Below are positions 25,812 through 36,200 of a DNA stretch of 64,000 bases, piece after piece. The position numbers and the translations under genes are program-made. Origin of the DNA: Pseudomonas libanensis (GTDB lineage: Bacteria > Pseudomonadota > Gammaproteobacteria > Pseudomonadales > Pseudomonadaceae); contig NZ_JYLH01000010.1 in the NCBI RefSeq assembly GCF_001439685.1, positions 185,418 through 249,417 on the forward strand, read 5' to 3'. The first letter of the stretch is position 1; each line of letters opens with the position of its first letter. The notes below the pieces were generated by a model. It made no database searches, was not told the origin of the DNA, and saw only the letters and a list, made by a program, of their open reading frames with translations.

Positions 25812-27344
25812 TCAGTCTTCCTGCGGCGGATTCAACCGGGCGCGCCGATTCTCCTGGAACCAGTGCAACGCAATCAGGAACAGCGTCGGCAGGCCCAGCA
25901 GGCAGGTGATCATGAAGAAGTTGTGGTAACCGAACTTCTCCACCATCACCCCCGAGTACCCACCGATCAGGCGTGGCAGCAACAGCATGATCGAGCTGAG
26001 CAACGCGTACTGGGTTGCGGAGAACTTGAGGTTGGTCAGGCTCGACAGGTAGGCGACAAACGCCGACGTGGCCAGGCCCGAGCTGAAGTTATCCAGGGAA
26101 ATGGTGACGATCAGCATCTGCAGGTCGGGGCCCATGTCGGCGAGCATCACGAACAACAGGTTGGTGCCGGCCGAGGCCACGCCGCCGATGAACAGGATCG
26201 GCAGGATACCGAACCGCACAATCAACAGGCCGCCCATGCCGGCGCCGAGCAGGGTCATGATCAGGCCGAAGATCTTGCTCACCCCGGCGATCTGGTCCTT
26301 GGTAAAGCCCTGGTCGATGTAGAACACGTTGGCCATGACGCCCATCACCGTGTCGGACATGCGATAGGTGGCAATCAGCCCGAGCAGCAGCAGTGCCTGC
26401 CAGCGATAACGCAGGATGAAGTCGTTGACCGGCGTCAGCACCGGCGCCAGGCCCCGGCGACCCATGGCCGAAAGGCACAGCGAAGTAAGCGTGATATAGA
26501 GGATGGCGCGCAGGAATGCGCGGTCTTCCATCAGCAGTTCCCATAGGCTCACACCCTGGAACAGCACGCTGGCGAAGTCAGTGTTGTACAACTGAGTGAA
26601 CATCGCCGGCACCGAGACCAACAGCACGATCAGCACAAACACCGACACCAACTGGTGCGCGAAACTGTAGCGCCCGGCCTGCAACTGGGTGCGCAGTGGC
26701 ACATCAGGTTCACGCATGAGGAAGGTGGTCAGCAGCGCCGGCACCATCAACACGCCGAACAGTACATAGGTGCCGGTCCAGGCCGAGTGTTTATAGTTGA
26801 AGCCGGTGGAACCGAAGCCTTCGGCAAAGAACAGCGCGCCGGCCGTGGCCAGCAGGGCGGCGATGCGATAACCGGACATATAGCTTGCGGCCAGGGCGGC
26901 CTGGCGGCTGTCGTCGGCAATTTCCAGGCGATAGGCATCGACGGCAATGTCTTGGGTGGCCGACGCGAACGCGACCACCACCGCAATGGCGATCAACCAG
27001 GACAAGTGTTTTTGCGGATCGCAGAAGCCCATGCCGATCAATCCGAGGATCACCAGTGACTGGGCCAGCACCAGCCAGGAACGACGACGCCCCAGTTTTC
27101 CGAGCAACGGCAGGCGCCATTGGTCGAGCAGCGGCGACCAAACCCATTTGAAGGCGTAGGCCAGACCGATCAGGCTCGCATAGCCGATGGTCTCGCGAGC
27201 CACACCGGCTTCACGCAGCCACACGGAAAGCGTCGAGAACACCAACATGTAAGGCATGCCGGCGGCGAAACCGAGCAACAACAGCACTAACGTCGAGGGG
27301 CTGGCATAGGCGGCGAGCGCGGCGCGCCAGGTTTTACGGGGCAT
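25812..27344 (-). CDS. ampG: AmpG muropeptide permease (MFS)
   Basis: A 510-residue MFS transporter that imports anhydro-muropeptides from cell-wall turnover and so feeds AmpR/AmpC induction. About 12-14 hydrophobic segments are seen. The N-terminal GFAAGMPYMLVFSTLSVWLREAGV and the motif ATQDIAVDAYRLE are characteristic of AmpG. The ATG at 27344 gives a full-length protein. The ATL gene is 43 nt upstream on the same strand, so the two may share a transcript. The stop codon abuts a REP pair. Confidence 0.92.
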   Translation of the reverse strand: MPRKTWRAALAAYASPSTLVLLLLGFAAGMPYMLVFSTLSVWLREAGVARETIGYASLIGLAYAFKWVWSPLLDQWRLPLLGKLGRRRSWLVLAQSLVILGLIGMGFCDPQKHLSWLIAIAVVVAFASATQDIAVDAYRLEIADDSRQAALAASYMSGYRIAALLATAGALFFAEGFGSTGFNYKHSAWTGTYVLFGVLMVPALLTTFLMREPDVPLRTQLQAGRYSFAHQLVSVFVLIVLLVSVPAMFTQLYNTDFASVLFQGVSLWELLMEDRAFLRAILYITLTSLCLSAMGRRGLAPVLTPVNDFILRYRWQALLLLGLIATYRMSDTVMGVMANVFYIDQGFTKDQIAGVSKIFGLIMTLLGAGMGGLLIVRFGILPILFIGGVASAGTNLLFVMLADMGPDLQMLIVTISLDNFSSGLATSAFVAYLSSLTNLKFSATQYALLSSIMLLLPRLIGGYSGVMVEKFGYHNFFMITCLLGLPTLFLIALHWFQENRRARLNPPQED

Positions 27345-27387
27345 GGGCTGGAGTCTGCCTCAGATTTGCGGAAACAAAGCGCGCACT

Positions 27388-27741
27388 CTAACCGCTGTGC
27401 TCTACCGGGCGCCAGCCATGACGCTGAATATCAACGCGATTATTCAGGATAGTGACGCCTTCGCTACGCAAACGCGCACGTTGTTCGTCACCCGAGGCAC
27501 TGCCCACCGGCAGGCTTATCCGACCGCCGGCACCCAGCACCCGATGCCAGGGCAATCGCGTGTCCTCGGGCAACTGGCTCAGGGTGCGCCCGACCCAGCG
27601 TGCGGCGCGGCCCAGGCCAGCCAGTTGGGCCAGCTCGCCGTAGCTCACCACGCAGCCTTCCGGCACTTGCGCCAGCGTCAGGTACAAGGCGGTACGACGC
27701 ATTTCGGCGGGGCTTTGCGGCGTATCGGCAGGTAGATTCAC
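27388..27741 (-). CDS. Alkyltransferase-like (ATL) DNA-binding protein, MGMT family
   Basis: A 117-residue protein of the O6-alkylguanine transferase DNA-binding domain. The alkyl-acceptor motif, PCHRV in true transferases, reads PWHRVLGAGGRI here, so the acceptor Cys is replaced by Trp. The arginine finger context (GRAARWVGRTLSQLP) is present. ATL proteins bind O6-alkylguanine without repairing it and hand it to nucleotide-excision repair. The start is uncertain: GTG 27741 has no good ribosome-binding site, and an ATG 13 codons later is also possible. Confidence 0.85.
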   Translation of the reverse strand: MNLPADTPQSPAEMRRTALYLTLAQVPEGCVVSYGELAQLAGLGRAARWVGRTLSQLPEDTRLPWHRVLGAGGRISLPVGSASGDEQRARLRSEGVTILNNRVDIQRHGWRPVEHSG

Positions 27742-27899
27742 TGTGTGGGGATATCCGTTGAGATCGTCGTTGTTTTGTCAGAAACGTCTGTAAACATGGC
27801 GATGAGAATTGAACTCAATATAAATCCTTGAGTCAGTTCTAGCCATGTAACACTATAACGCCCTTTATTTTCGCCCCCCCCTGAGCCCCGTATCTGCTT

Positions 27900-28907
27900 A
27901 TGTTGTCCAGAACCCTGCTGTGCCTTGCTGTTTTCAGTGCTTCCACGCCCTTGCTCGCCGATACCGTGTGGTTGAAAAACGGTGACCGCCTGACCGGCAA
28001 GATCAAAGTCTTCGACGGCGGCAAATTGTTGATCCAGACCACCTACGCTGGCTCCATCCCGGTGGACTGGAAGCAGGTCAAGACCCTGGAAAGCGACCAG
28101 GAACTGCTGGTCAAGCAGGACGCCTACAGCGGCGAAAAGGCCAAGGCCTTGCACGCCTCGGATGATGGCAAGGTGGTGCTGGCCAATGGCGAGGCGCCCA
28201 AGACCGTGGAGCTGGCAAGTATCCAGCAGATCATGAAGCCAAAGCCAGTGATCGAAGACCTGGTATGGAAGGGCAACGTCGACCTGGCGCTGGACTACAA
28301 GCGTGCCGACAAAGACACCAACGACTACGACATCGATTTCAAGACCTCGGCCCGTCACGGCCAGTGGCGTCATACAGGCAAGGGTGAATACAACCGCGAG
28401 TTCCAGGATGACGTCACCACCACCGACAACTGGGCGCTGGAATACAACCTGGATCGCTTCATCACCGAGCACTGGTTCTGGCAGGGCCGCTTGACCTACA
28501 AGCGTGACAAGGTCGAAGACCTGGCTCGCCAGCGCGTTGTCGGTACCGGCCCGGGCTATCAGTTCTGGGACGATGAGCTGGGCGCCTTCTCCCTGGGTTC
28601 GCTGGTCAACCGCACCGATTATGAATATGCCGACGGCGGCAAGGACAACTTCTATTCCCTGGCCATGAAGTGGAACTACAACCGCTATCTGGTGGGCAAG
28701 ACCGTCGAGTTCTTCACCAACGGTGAGTTGGGCAAACCCCTGGCCGGGCCGGCCGAGTATTCCCTGGATGCCGAAATGGGCCTGCGCTATAAGGTCACCG
28801 AGTGGGCTTCGCTGAACTTGAAGGCCGAGCGCAACGAGGTCAGCGGCAACTCCGACAGCAGCTTGAGCAAGACCCGCTACACCGCAGGCTTTGGTGTGGC
28901 CTGGTAA
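27900..28907 (+). CDS. DUF481 family outer-membrane protein
   Basis: A 335-residue exported protein: signal peptide 1-20 (CLAVFSASTPLLA before DTVWLKNGD), an N-terminal soluble part with DRLTGKIKVFDGGKLLIQT (about 25-115), then a DUF481 beta-barrel (about 120-335) of alternating aromatic strands ending in a C-terminal Trp (GFGVAW), the usual outer-membrane assembly signal. Its function is unknown; some family members are salt- or acid-inducible. No clear ribosome-binding site precedes the ATG. Confidence 0.88.
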   Translation: MLSRTLLCLAVFSASTPLLADTVWLKNGDRLTGKIKVFDGGKLLIQTTYAGSIPVDWKQVKTLESDQELLVKQDAYSGEKAKALHASDDGKVVLANGEAPKTVELASIQQIMKPKPVIEDLVWKGNVDLALDYKRADKDTNDYDIDFKTSARHGQWRHTGKGEYNREFQDDVTTTDNWALEYNLDRFITEHWFWQGRLTYKRDKVEDLARQRVVGTGPGYQFWDDELGAFSLGSLVNRTDYEYADGGKDNFYSLAMKWNYNRYLVGKTVEFFTNGELGKPLAGPAEYSLDAEMGLRYKVTEWASLNLKAERNEVSGNSDSSLSKTRYTAGFGVAW

Positions 28908-29010
28908 AACCTGCGTCGGCCACCCTGGCAACCTGCGCGGATATTGATTACCTTGTGTTGAGATCCATTCCCATATGCCATGGGCGGCGGAACACCCAAG
29001 GAGTCATACG

Positions 29011-29742
29011 TTGAGCGCGCACGTTGCCAAGAACGCCCGAGAGCTGTTGCTCAAGGAATACCGTGGGGCCCTCTCCACACTGTCCAAGGCCATGCCCGGG
29101 TTTCCCTTTGGCTCGGTCGTGCCCTATTGCCTTGACGAACAGGGCCGCCCGCTGATCCTGATCAGCCGCATCGCCCAGCACACCCACAACCTGCAAAAAG
29201 ATCCCAAGTGCTCGCTGCTGGTGGGTGAACGCGGGGCCGATGATGTGCAGGCCGTGGGGCGCCTGACCTACCTGGCCGAAGCCGGAAAGCTTGAAGACGA
29301 AGCAGCGATTGAAGCCGCTGCCGAGCGCTATTACCGCTATTTCCCCGATTCGGCCAACTACCACAAGGCCCACGATTTCGATTTCTGGGTGCTCAAGCCG
29401 GTGCGCCATCGGTATATCGGTGGGTTTGGCGCGATTCACTGGGTCGAGCAGTTGACCTTGGCCAACCCGTTTGCCGGCAAGGCCGAGCGCAGCATGATCG
29501 AGCACATGAACAGCGATCACACCAAGGCCATCGCCCATTACGTCGAACTCGGCGGGTTGCCCACGTCCGAGCCTGCACAGTTGGCTGGCATCGACAGCGA
29601 AGGCATGCACCTGCGTATCGGCCAGTCCCTGCATTGGTTGCCCTTCGCAGCGCCTTGCAACACGCCGACACAAGTGCGCGAAGCCTTGGTTTCATTGGCT
29701 CACGCCGAGGCCTGGCCGAAAATAACCGCCGCCAATGCTTGA
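29011..29742 (+). CDS. HugZ-like / pyridoxamine 5'-phosphate oxidase-fold protein
   Basis: A 243-residue protein with an N-terminal FMN-binding split-barrel domain (about 1-150; MPGFPFGSVVPYCLDEQGRP and SLLVGERGADDVQAVGR) and a C-terminal DUF2470 domain (about 160-240; MIEHMNSDHTKAIAHYVEL), the layout of HugZ heme-binding/degrading proteins. Start TTG 29011 is chosen because AAGGAG lies 7 nt upstream; the in-frame ATG at 28975 has no such site. Whether it degrades heme cannot be told from sequence; a separate heme oxygenase gene lies at 46650-47258. fxsA follows 66 nt later. Confidence 0.85.
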   Translation: MSAHVAKNARELLLKEYRGALSTLSKAMPGFPFGSVVPYCLDEQGRPLILISRIAQHTHNLQKDPKCSLLVGERGADDVQAVGRLTYLAEAGKLEDEAAIEAAAERYYRYFPDSANYHKAHDFDFWVLKPVRHRYIGGFGAIHWVEQLTLANPFAGKAERSMIEHMNSDHTKAIAHYVELGGLPTSEPAQLAGIDSEGMHLRIGQSLHWLPFAAPCNTPTQVREALVSLAHAEAWPKITAANA

Positions 29743-29766
29743 ATTCACGAAATGGCGACGTCATCT
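29738..29766 (+). promoter_or_regulatory. Candidate sigma-32 promoter of fxsA
   Basis: CTTGAA (29738-29743) and CGTCATCT (29759-29766) are 15 nt apart, resembling CTTGAA-N13-17-CCCCATNT. The -35 part is exact and the -10 part is partial. It overlaps the end of the HugZ-like gene. Confidence 0.45.
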
Positions 29767-29808
29767 AAGGTGGACTGGCAAGGCATTCTTGCGTTGAGGA
29801 ACCATTTG

Positions 29809-30285
29809 ATGCGCCCTTTTTTATTGCTCTTTCTGCTGTTCCCGGTGTTGGAGCTGTTCGTATTCGTTCAAGTCAGCGGTGCGATCGGGTTTTTCCCGGC
29901 ATTGCTGTTGATCATTGCCGGCTCGATGCTCGGCGTCCTCGTGCTGCGCGTCGCCGGCCTGGCTACGGCGCTGCGTGCCCGTGAAAGCCTGAACCGCGGC
30001 GAGTTACCCGCCCAGACCATGCTGGAGGGCTTGATGATGGCCCTGGCGGGTGGCTTGTTGATCCTGCCGGGCTTTGTCAGCGATGTGGTCGGCCTGGTCC
30101 TGCTGCTGCCGTTCACGCGCAAGCTGCTGGCCGGCAAGATGCGCCAGCGCGCCGAAGACGCGGCGATTCGCCAACGCGCCTTCGCCGACGACCTGCAACC
30201 CCGTGGCGGCCCGGCCCCGCGCCAGCCCCTGGGACGCGAAGGCGATGTGATTGAAGGCGAATTCGAACACCGCGACAGCAAATAA
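29809..30285 (+). CDS. fxsA: FxsA family membrane protein
   Basis: A 158-residue inner-membrane protein with hydrophobic segments at about 1-20 (LLLFLLFPVLELFVFV), 24-48 and 70-100, then a charged cytoplasmic tail ending GDVIEGEFEHRD. E. coli FxsA counters F-plasmid exclusion of phage T7 when overproduced; the normal role is unknown. ATG 29809 (MRPFLLLFLLFPVLELF) is the family start, with GAGGA about 8 nt upstream. It lies just before groES-groEL, as fxsA also lies near groESL in E. coli. Confidence 0.92.
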   Translation: MRPFLLLFLLFPVLELFVFVQVSGAIGFFPALLLIIAGSMLGVLVLRVAGLATALRARESLNRGELPAQTMLEGLMMALAGGLLILPGFVSDVVGLVLLLPFTRKLLAGKMRQRAEDAAIRQRAFADDLQPRGGPAPRQPLGREGDVIEGEFEHRDSK

Positions 30286-30297
30286 CCGCTTCACTGG

Positions 30298-30319
30298 CAC
30301 GGCACCTTCGGGTGCCGTG
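30298..30319 (+). terminator. Hairpin after fxsA, probable terminator
   Basis: CACGGCACC and GGTGCCGTG enclose a TTCG tetraloop, a very stable stem, but only a short T-run follows. It separates fxsA from the groES promoter. Confidence 0.65.
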
Positions 30320-30364
30320 TTGCATTCACCCCGCCGCCGACACAAAAAATTTCATCCTTGCCCC

Positions 30365-30392
30365 CTTGTAATAACCGCAGCCGCCCTTATGT
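30365..30392 (+). promoter_or_regulatory. Candidate heat-shock (sigma-32) promoter of groES-groEL
   Basis: CTTGTAA (30365-30371) and CCCTTATGT (30384-30392) are separated by 12 nt, close to CTTGAAA-N11-16-CCCCATNT. It lies about 140 nt before the groES start. No CIRCE element is seen. Confidence 0.5.
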
Positions 30393-30532
30393 AACGGTCA
30401 CCGCAAGGTTTCTGGTGGTGACACTAGACAGACTTCCGCGATTCGCCCAGCGAGTCGCGACCGGCACCGCCGGAATTTAACCCGCCGGAATTGATACCGG
30501 CCGATGAAAATCACAATTAGGAGAGATCGACA

Positions 30533-30826
30533 ATGAAGCTTCGTCCTCTGCATGACCGCGTCGTCATCCGTCGCAGTGAAGAAGAAAAGAAAACCGCTGG
30601 CGGCATCGTCCTGCCAGGTTCGGCTGCTGAAAAAGCCAACCACGGTGTGATTCTTGCTGCGGGTCCAGGCAAGGCTCTGGAAAACGGTGAAGTACGTGCG
30701 CTGGCCGTGAAAGTGGGTGACAAGGTTGTTTTCGGCCCTTACTCCGGCAGCAACACTGTGAAAATCGACGGCGAAGACCTGTTGGTCATGAGCGAGAGCG
30801 AGATTCTCGCCGTTCTGGAAGACTGA
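30533..30826 (+). CDS. groS: Co-chaperonin GroES
   Basis: A 97-residue Hsp10 that forms the heptameric lid of the GroEL chamber. It starts MKLRPLHDRVVIRRSEEE, has the mobile loop (EEEKKTAGGIVLPGSAAEK, about 16-34) and the roof-forming region, and ends ESEILAVLED. AGGAGAG lies about 8 nt before the ATG. It forms an operon with groL, 49 nt downstream, behind a probable sigma-32 promoter. Confidence 0.98.
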   Translation: MKLRPLHDRVVIRRSEEEKKTAGGIVLPGSAAEKANHGVILAAGPGKALENGEVRALAVKVGDKVVFGPYSGSNTVKIDGEDLLVMSESEILAVLED

Positions 30827-30875
30827 TTCCCCGTTCATTTTCCCGTTACTACAAAGTATTTAAGGAATATCGATC

Positions 30876-32522
<1,647 letters not shown>

Positions 32523-32544
32523 GCCAGCCTTACCCCCGTACTGA

Positions 32545-32582
32545 AAAAACCCCGCCTGCAGTGATGCAGGCGGGGTTTTTTT
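32545..32582. terminator. Bidirectional terminator between groEL and the PAP2 gene
   Basis: AACCCCGCCTGCA and TGCAGGCGGGGTT around GTGA, with A-runs on the left and T-runs on the right, so it can act on both strands. The PAP2 stop codon (complement of TTA, 32581-32583) lies inside the T-tract. Confidence 0.92.
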
Positions 32583-33315
32583 ATAGGGGGTGGGTAGCGA
32601 TGGATGTAGCTTGCCTTGATGGTCGGTACAGCAGCAGGCAATACATGGCCAGGCAAATCAGCCAGCAAAAAATTGCTGTCCACACATTGTGGGAAAAAAA
32701 GTGCGCCCCTTGGAGCATGCGGCTCACCGAAAAGACACTGCCCAGACCGACTGCAACGATGAACGCGTTGCGCGCCATCCTCGGCTTGCGATCCCTCAGG
32801 GCAAAGAACCAGGCGAACAAGGCAAACCCGGTTGCCGCATGCCCACCGGGCCAGCAGCGACCTGGCTTGTCGGTAAGCGGGCGAGGGCTTAGCAGTTCGC
32901 TATAGGTTTCCTGGCCGCCAAATTCCTTCAGGCTCCATGGGCACTGCACGGCAGTGATGGTTTTCAGTGGCGATACGAAGGCTGTCGCCAGCCCCAGGGA
33001 AAGCACCAGGCATCCCAGTTCGCGGCGGTAAGGCTTGAGGCGCTGCAGGATAAAGGTGCCGACAAACCCAAGGATCGCCAGGACCGAAAACAGGATCACC
33101 AACTCCTTGGCACGGTCATGCAGGATGTCTTCGAGGAAGAAGCTGTAGCGACCGATAAAACCGCCATTGGCTGCGCTGTAGAACTGCTTGGCAAGATCCA
33201 TGTCCAGCGAAGTCAGCTCCAGCATCAGCAATACCAGCGCAGCGGCGACGGGAATGCCCAGGCACAGCCAGAAATCAAGGGGCTTGGAAGGCGGAGCAGT
33301 GGGGTGAGAGCGCAT
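32581..33315 (-). CDS. PAP2-superfamily membrane phosphatase
   Basis: A 244-residue inner-membrane protein with about six hydrophobic segments. PAP2 motifs are visible: LKTITAVQCPW, the PGGHAATGF catalytic segment (motif 2, His) and SRMLQGAHFFSHN (motif 3, Arg and His). Such enzymes remove phosphate from lipids such as undecaprenyl-PP or phosphatidic acid, or move it to lipid A. It is followed by groEL's terminator on the other strand. The sulfatase gene is 51 nt upstream on the same strand, so an operon with it is likely, next to colRS. Confidence 0.88.
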   Translation of the reverse strand: MRSHPTAPPSKPLDFWLCLGIPVAAALVLLMLELTSLDMDLAKQFYSAANGGFIGRYSFFLEDILHDRAKELVILFSVLAILGFVGTFILQRLKPYRRELGCLVLSLGLATAFVSPLKTITAVQCPWSLKEFGGQETYSELLSPRPLTDKPGRCWPGGHAATGFALFAWFFALRDRKPRMARNAFIVAVGLGSVFSVSRMLQGAHFFSHNVWTAIFCWLICLAMYCLLLYRPSRQATSIATHPL

Positions 33316-33366
33316 GGCAGACCTTAATGTAAAACGTCCCGTACTGACCTGTACGGGAAGATTTGT

Positions 33367-35316
33367 TCAGCGTGTGCTCAGGGTCGGGGCCTCGTCCTTG
33401 TGCACCCTCCAACTCAGCAGTTGTTGTTTGAAATCGTAACTGGCGGCTTGATAGTAGGTAATCGCCCGCTGGATCAATGGATCATCGCTGCCCACGCGCA
33501 ACTCCTGGCTCTCCCCAAGGGCTTGGTCGTGGCGACGCAGCCCTTGGCGTGGGCTGAGGATCGCCAGGTCCTTGCCGTCAAACAAGCCCAAATGCTGGTA
33601 ATTGCCGATCACCACTCGCGGCGGCAGCGGGTTGTCTTGCAACAGGTTGCGGCCAAAGAAGGTCGATTCGTAACTCAAGTTGATCAGGCCCAGCAGGGTC
33701 GGTGCAAGATCGATCTGGCTGGCCAGTTGGGCGGACTCCCGTGGGTCGATCAGCTTGGGCGCATAGACAAACAAAGGAATCTGGTAGTTGGTGATCGGCA
33801 GGTCTTCCTTGCCTGCGCTGCCGGCGGTGTGGTCGGCGACGAACACGAAGATCGTGTTATCGAACCATGGCTTCTGGCGTGCAGCCTCGAGGAACTGGCC
33901 GATGGCGTAGTCGGTGTATTTCACCGCACCGTCGCGGCCTTTGCCGGACTTGATATCGATACGCCCGTCCGGGTAGGTGTAGGGGCGGTGGTTGGAGGTG
34001 GTCATCAGTTGCAGCAAGAACGGCTGCTGCTTGGCGTAGTCGGCGTCGGCCAGTGTCAGGGTCTGTTTGAACAGGTCCTCATCGGCCATGCCCCAGGCGT
34101 TTTTAAATGAGATTTCTGATTCGGGCACGCTGCTCTGGTCCACAACCCGATAGCCATTGCCGCTGAAAAACGCGTTCATATTGTCGAAGTAGCCGCGCCC
34201 GCCGTAGACAAACACGCTGTCGTAGCCAATGGCCGCGAGCTGCTGCCCAAGGCTGGCGAACCCGCTTTCACGACCGATGCGCTTGACGATCGAACGACCT
34301 GGCGTGGGTGGGATCGCCAGGGTAATGGCTTCCAGGCCGCGGTCGGTGCGAGTGCCGGTGGCATAGAAGTTATTGAAGTACAGGCTTTGTTTGCGCAATG
34401 CATCCAGGTTGGGCGTGAGGTTGCGTGCATCGCCGTTGCTGCCCATGTACTTGGCGCTGAAGCTTTCGATGGTGACCAGCACGATGTTGGGCTTGCGCAG
34501 TGTGCCCGGGTTGGTGATGGCGCGGCGAATATCCAGCGGGTCCTGGTCGATAAAACGTGCATTCGGCTCGCTGAGTTCGGCGCGCAATTGCCGGGCGACC
34601 ACGTCGGTAGGCAGGCTTTTGTAGAACTGGGTGTAGTCCAGTTCGTTATTGCGGAACGCGGCGAAGAATTGGTAAGGGCCGTTGCTGGCCAACTCGTTCT
34701 TGTAAGCGTTGCCGCCTTGGGCACGTGGGCTGTCCTGGCTGATCAGTTGCAGGCTGAGGCCGGCGACCACCAACAACCCCAGACCATTAAGCAGCCGGCC
34801 ACGCAGTGCCGGCAACGGCGCCGCCATGGCGGCATTGAAGGGTTTACGCAGGGCCAGGCTCATGAGGATCGCCAGCATTGCCAACAGGCTCAGCAACTTG
34901 CCGATCGGATAGGATTCCAGCAGGTTGTTCAGCACCTCATCGGAATACACCAGGTAGTCAACGGCAATAAAGTTGAAGCGTACGCCAAACTCATCCCAGA
35001 ACAGCCATTCGGCCACCGAAGTAAACAGCATGGCGAACAGGCTGGCCGTCAGCAGCGCTTGCAGGAACCAGCGGTGGCCGCGGCGGCGCCAGAGTGCAGG
35101 TGGGCAGAGCAGTAAATACAGGCCCAGCGGTAAAGCTGCGTAGGCAAGGAAGGCCAGGTCGTAGAGCATTCCCACGCCAAACACCGGCAGCCAGTTGCCG
35201 CCCACTTCATTCAGATGAGTCACAAGCAGCACGCTGCGAGTGAGCAGGAACACCAATAACCAGGCACCGGTTATCAACAGCAGATAGCGCATTGGCGCCG
35301 TTTTGAGAAAGCCCAT
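33367..35316 (-). CDS. LTA synthase-like membrane sulfatase/phosphoglycerol transferase
   Basis: A 649-residue inner-membrane protein: about five TM helices in residues 1-200, then a periplasmic alkaline-phosphatase-fold sulfatase domain (about 270-590) that starts KPNIVLVTIESFSAKYMGS, where the Glu binds metal. The catalytic Thr is probably in ATGTRTDRGLEAI, and VADHTAGSAG carries the metal-binding D-H pair. In Gram-negatives such proteins decorate glucans or lipids with phosphoglycerol or similar groups. ATG 35316 has AGGAA about 7 nt upstream. It is divergent from colR; control by ColR is possible but not shown. Confidence 0.87.
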   Translation of the reverse strand: MGFLKTAPMRYLLLITGAWLLVFLLTRSVLLVTHLNEVGGNWLPVFGVGMLYDLAFLAYAALPLGLYLLLCPPALWRRRGHRWFLQALLTASLFAMLFTSVAEWLFWDEFGVRFNFIAVDYLVYSDEVLNNLLESYPIGKLLSLLAMLAILMSLALRKPFNAAMAAPLPALRGRLLNGLGLLVVAGLSLQLISQDSPRAQGGNAYKNELASNGPYQFFAAFRNNELDYTQFYKSLPTDVVARQLRAELSEPNARFIDQDPLDIRRAITNPGTLRKPNIVLVTIESFSAKYMGSNGDARNLTPNLDALRKQSLYFNNFYATGTRTDRGLEAITLAIPPTPGRSIVKRIGRESGFASLGQQLAAIGYDSVFVYGGRGYFDNMNAFFSGNGYRVVDQSSVPESEISFKNAWGMADEDLFKQTLTLADADYAKQQPFLLQLMTTSNHRPYTYPDGRIDIKSGKGRDGAVKYTDYAIGQFLEAARQKPWFDNTIFVFVADHTAGSAGKEDLPITNYQIPLFVYAPKLIDPRESAQLASQIDLAPTLLGLINLSYESTFFGRNLLQDNPLPPRVVIGNYQHLGLFDGKDLAILSPRQGLRRHDQALGESQELRVGSDDPLIQRAITYYQAASYDFKQQLLSWRVHKDEAPTLSTR

Positions 35317-35516
35317 ATCTATATTCCTGATATCAATGGGCGCGATCTTCTGCCTGAGGCTGTGGTGGGTTTGTGAAGCTATAGTGAAAAACTCGTTTAC
35401 CCCTGTAATCAGTTGAATACCCTTATCGGTGGGTCTTTCAGCTCTATCCCTGAACCCCGCTTGGCCTTAAGCTGCGCGAGCCAACACGGCTGTTACCGCG
35501 TACGGAGACACTGCCC

Positions 35517-36200
35517 ATGCGAATTCTATTGGTTGAAGACAACCGCGATATCCTCGCCAACCTGGCCGATTACCTCGGGCTCAAAGGCTATACAGTGGAT
35601 TGTGCGCAGGACGGTTTGTCGGGCCTGCACCTGGCGGCCACCGAGCATTACGACCTGATCGTGCTCGATATCATGCTGCCCGGCATCGATGGCTACACCC
35701 TCTGCAAACGCCTGCGCGAAGACGCGCGCCGCGATACGCCGGTGATCATGCTCACCGCCCGTGACCAGTTGGACGACCGCCTGCAGGGCTTCAAGTCTGG
35801 CGCCGATGATTACTTGCTCAAGCCATTCGCCTTATCGGAACTGGCCGCGCGTATCGAGGCGGTGCTGCGTCGTGCCCAGGGTGGCGGGCGCCGTGCCCTG
35901 CAGGTGGGTGACCTGAACTACGACCTCGACACATTGGAAGTCACCCGCGAAGGGCGTCTGCTCAAGCTCAACCCCGTTGGCCTGAAACTGCTGGCGGTGT
36001 TGATGCAGAAGAGCCCGCACGTACTGCGCCGGGAAATACTCGAAGAAGCGCTGTGGGGCGATGATTGCCCGGACAGCGACAGCCTGCGCAGCCACGTTCA
36101 CCAATTGCGCCAGGTGATCGATAAGCCATTCGCCAAGCCGTTGCTGCAAACGGTGCACGGCGTGGGTTACCGCTTGGCCGAGGGTCGTGATGGAGTTTAA
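35517..36200 (+). CDS. colR: ColR response regulator (OmpR/PhoB type)
   Basis: A 227-residue response regulator. The receiver has DNRD, the phospho-Asp in LIVLDIMLPGIDG (D51) and a conserved Lys in YLLKPFAL; the C-terminal winged helix has LNPVGLKLLAVLMQKSPHV and TVHGVGYRL. The sequence MRILLVEDNRDILANLADYL matches my memory of ColR from P. putida and P. fluorescens, where ColRS guards outer-membrane integrity, root colonisation and metal tolerance. colS overlaps its last 11 bp. Confidence 0.92.
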   Translation: MRILLVEDNRDILANLADYLGLKGYTVDCAQDGLSGLHLAATEHYDLIVLDIMLPGIDGYTLCKRLREDARRDTPVIMLTARDQLDDRLQGFKSGADDYLLKPFALSELAARIEAVLRRAQGGGRRALQVGDLNYDLDTLEVTREGRLLKLNPVGLKLLAVLMQKSPHVLRREILEEALWGDDCPDSDSLRSHVHQLRQVIDKPFAKPLLQTVHGVGYRLAEGRDGV

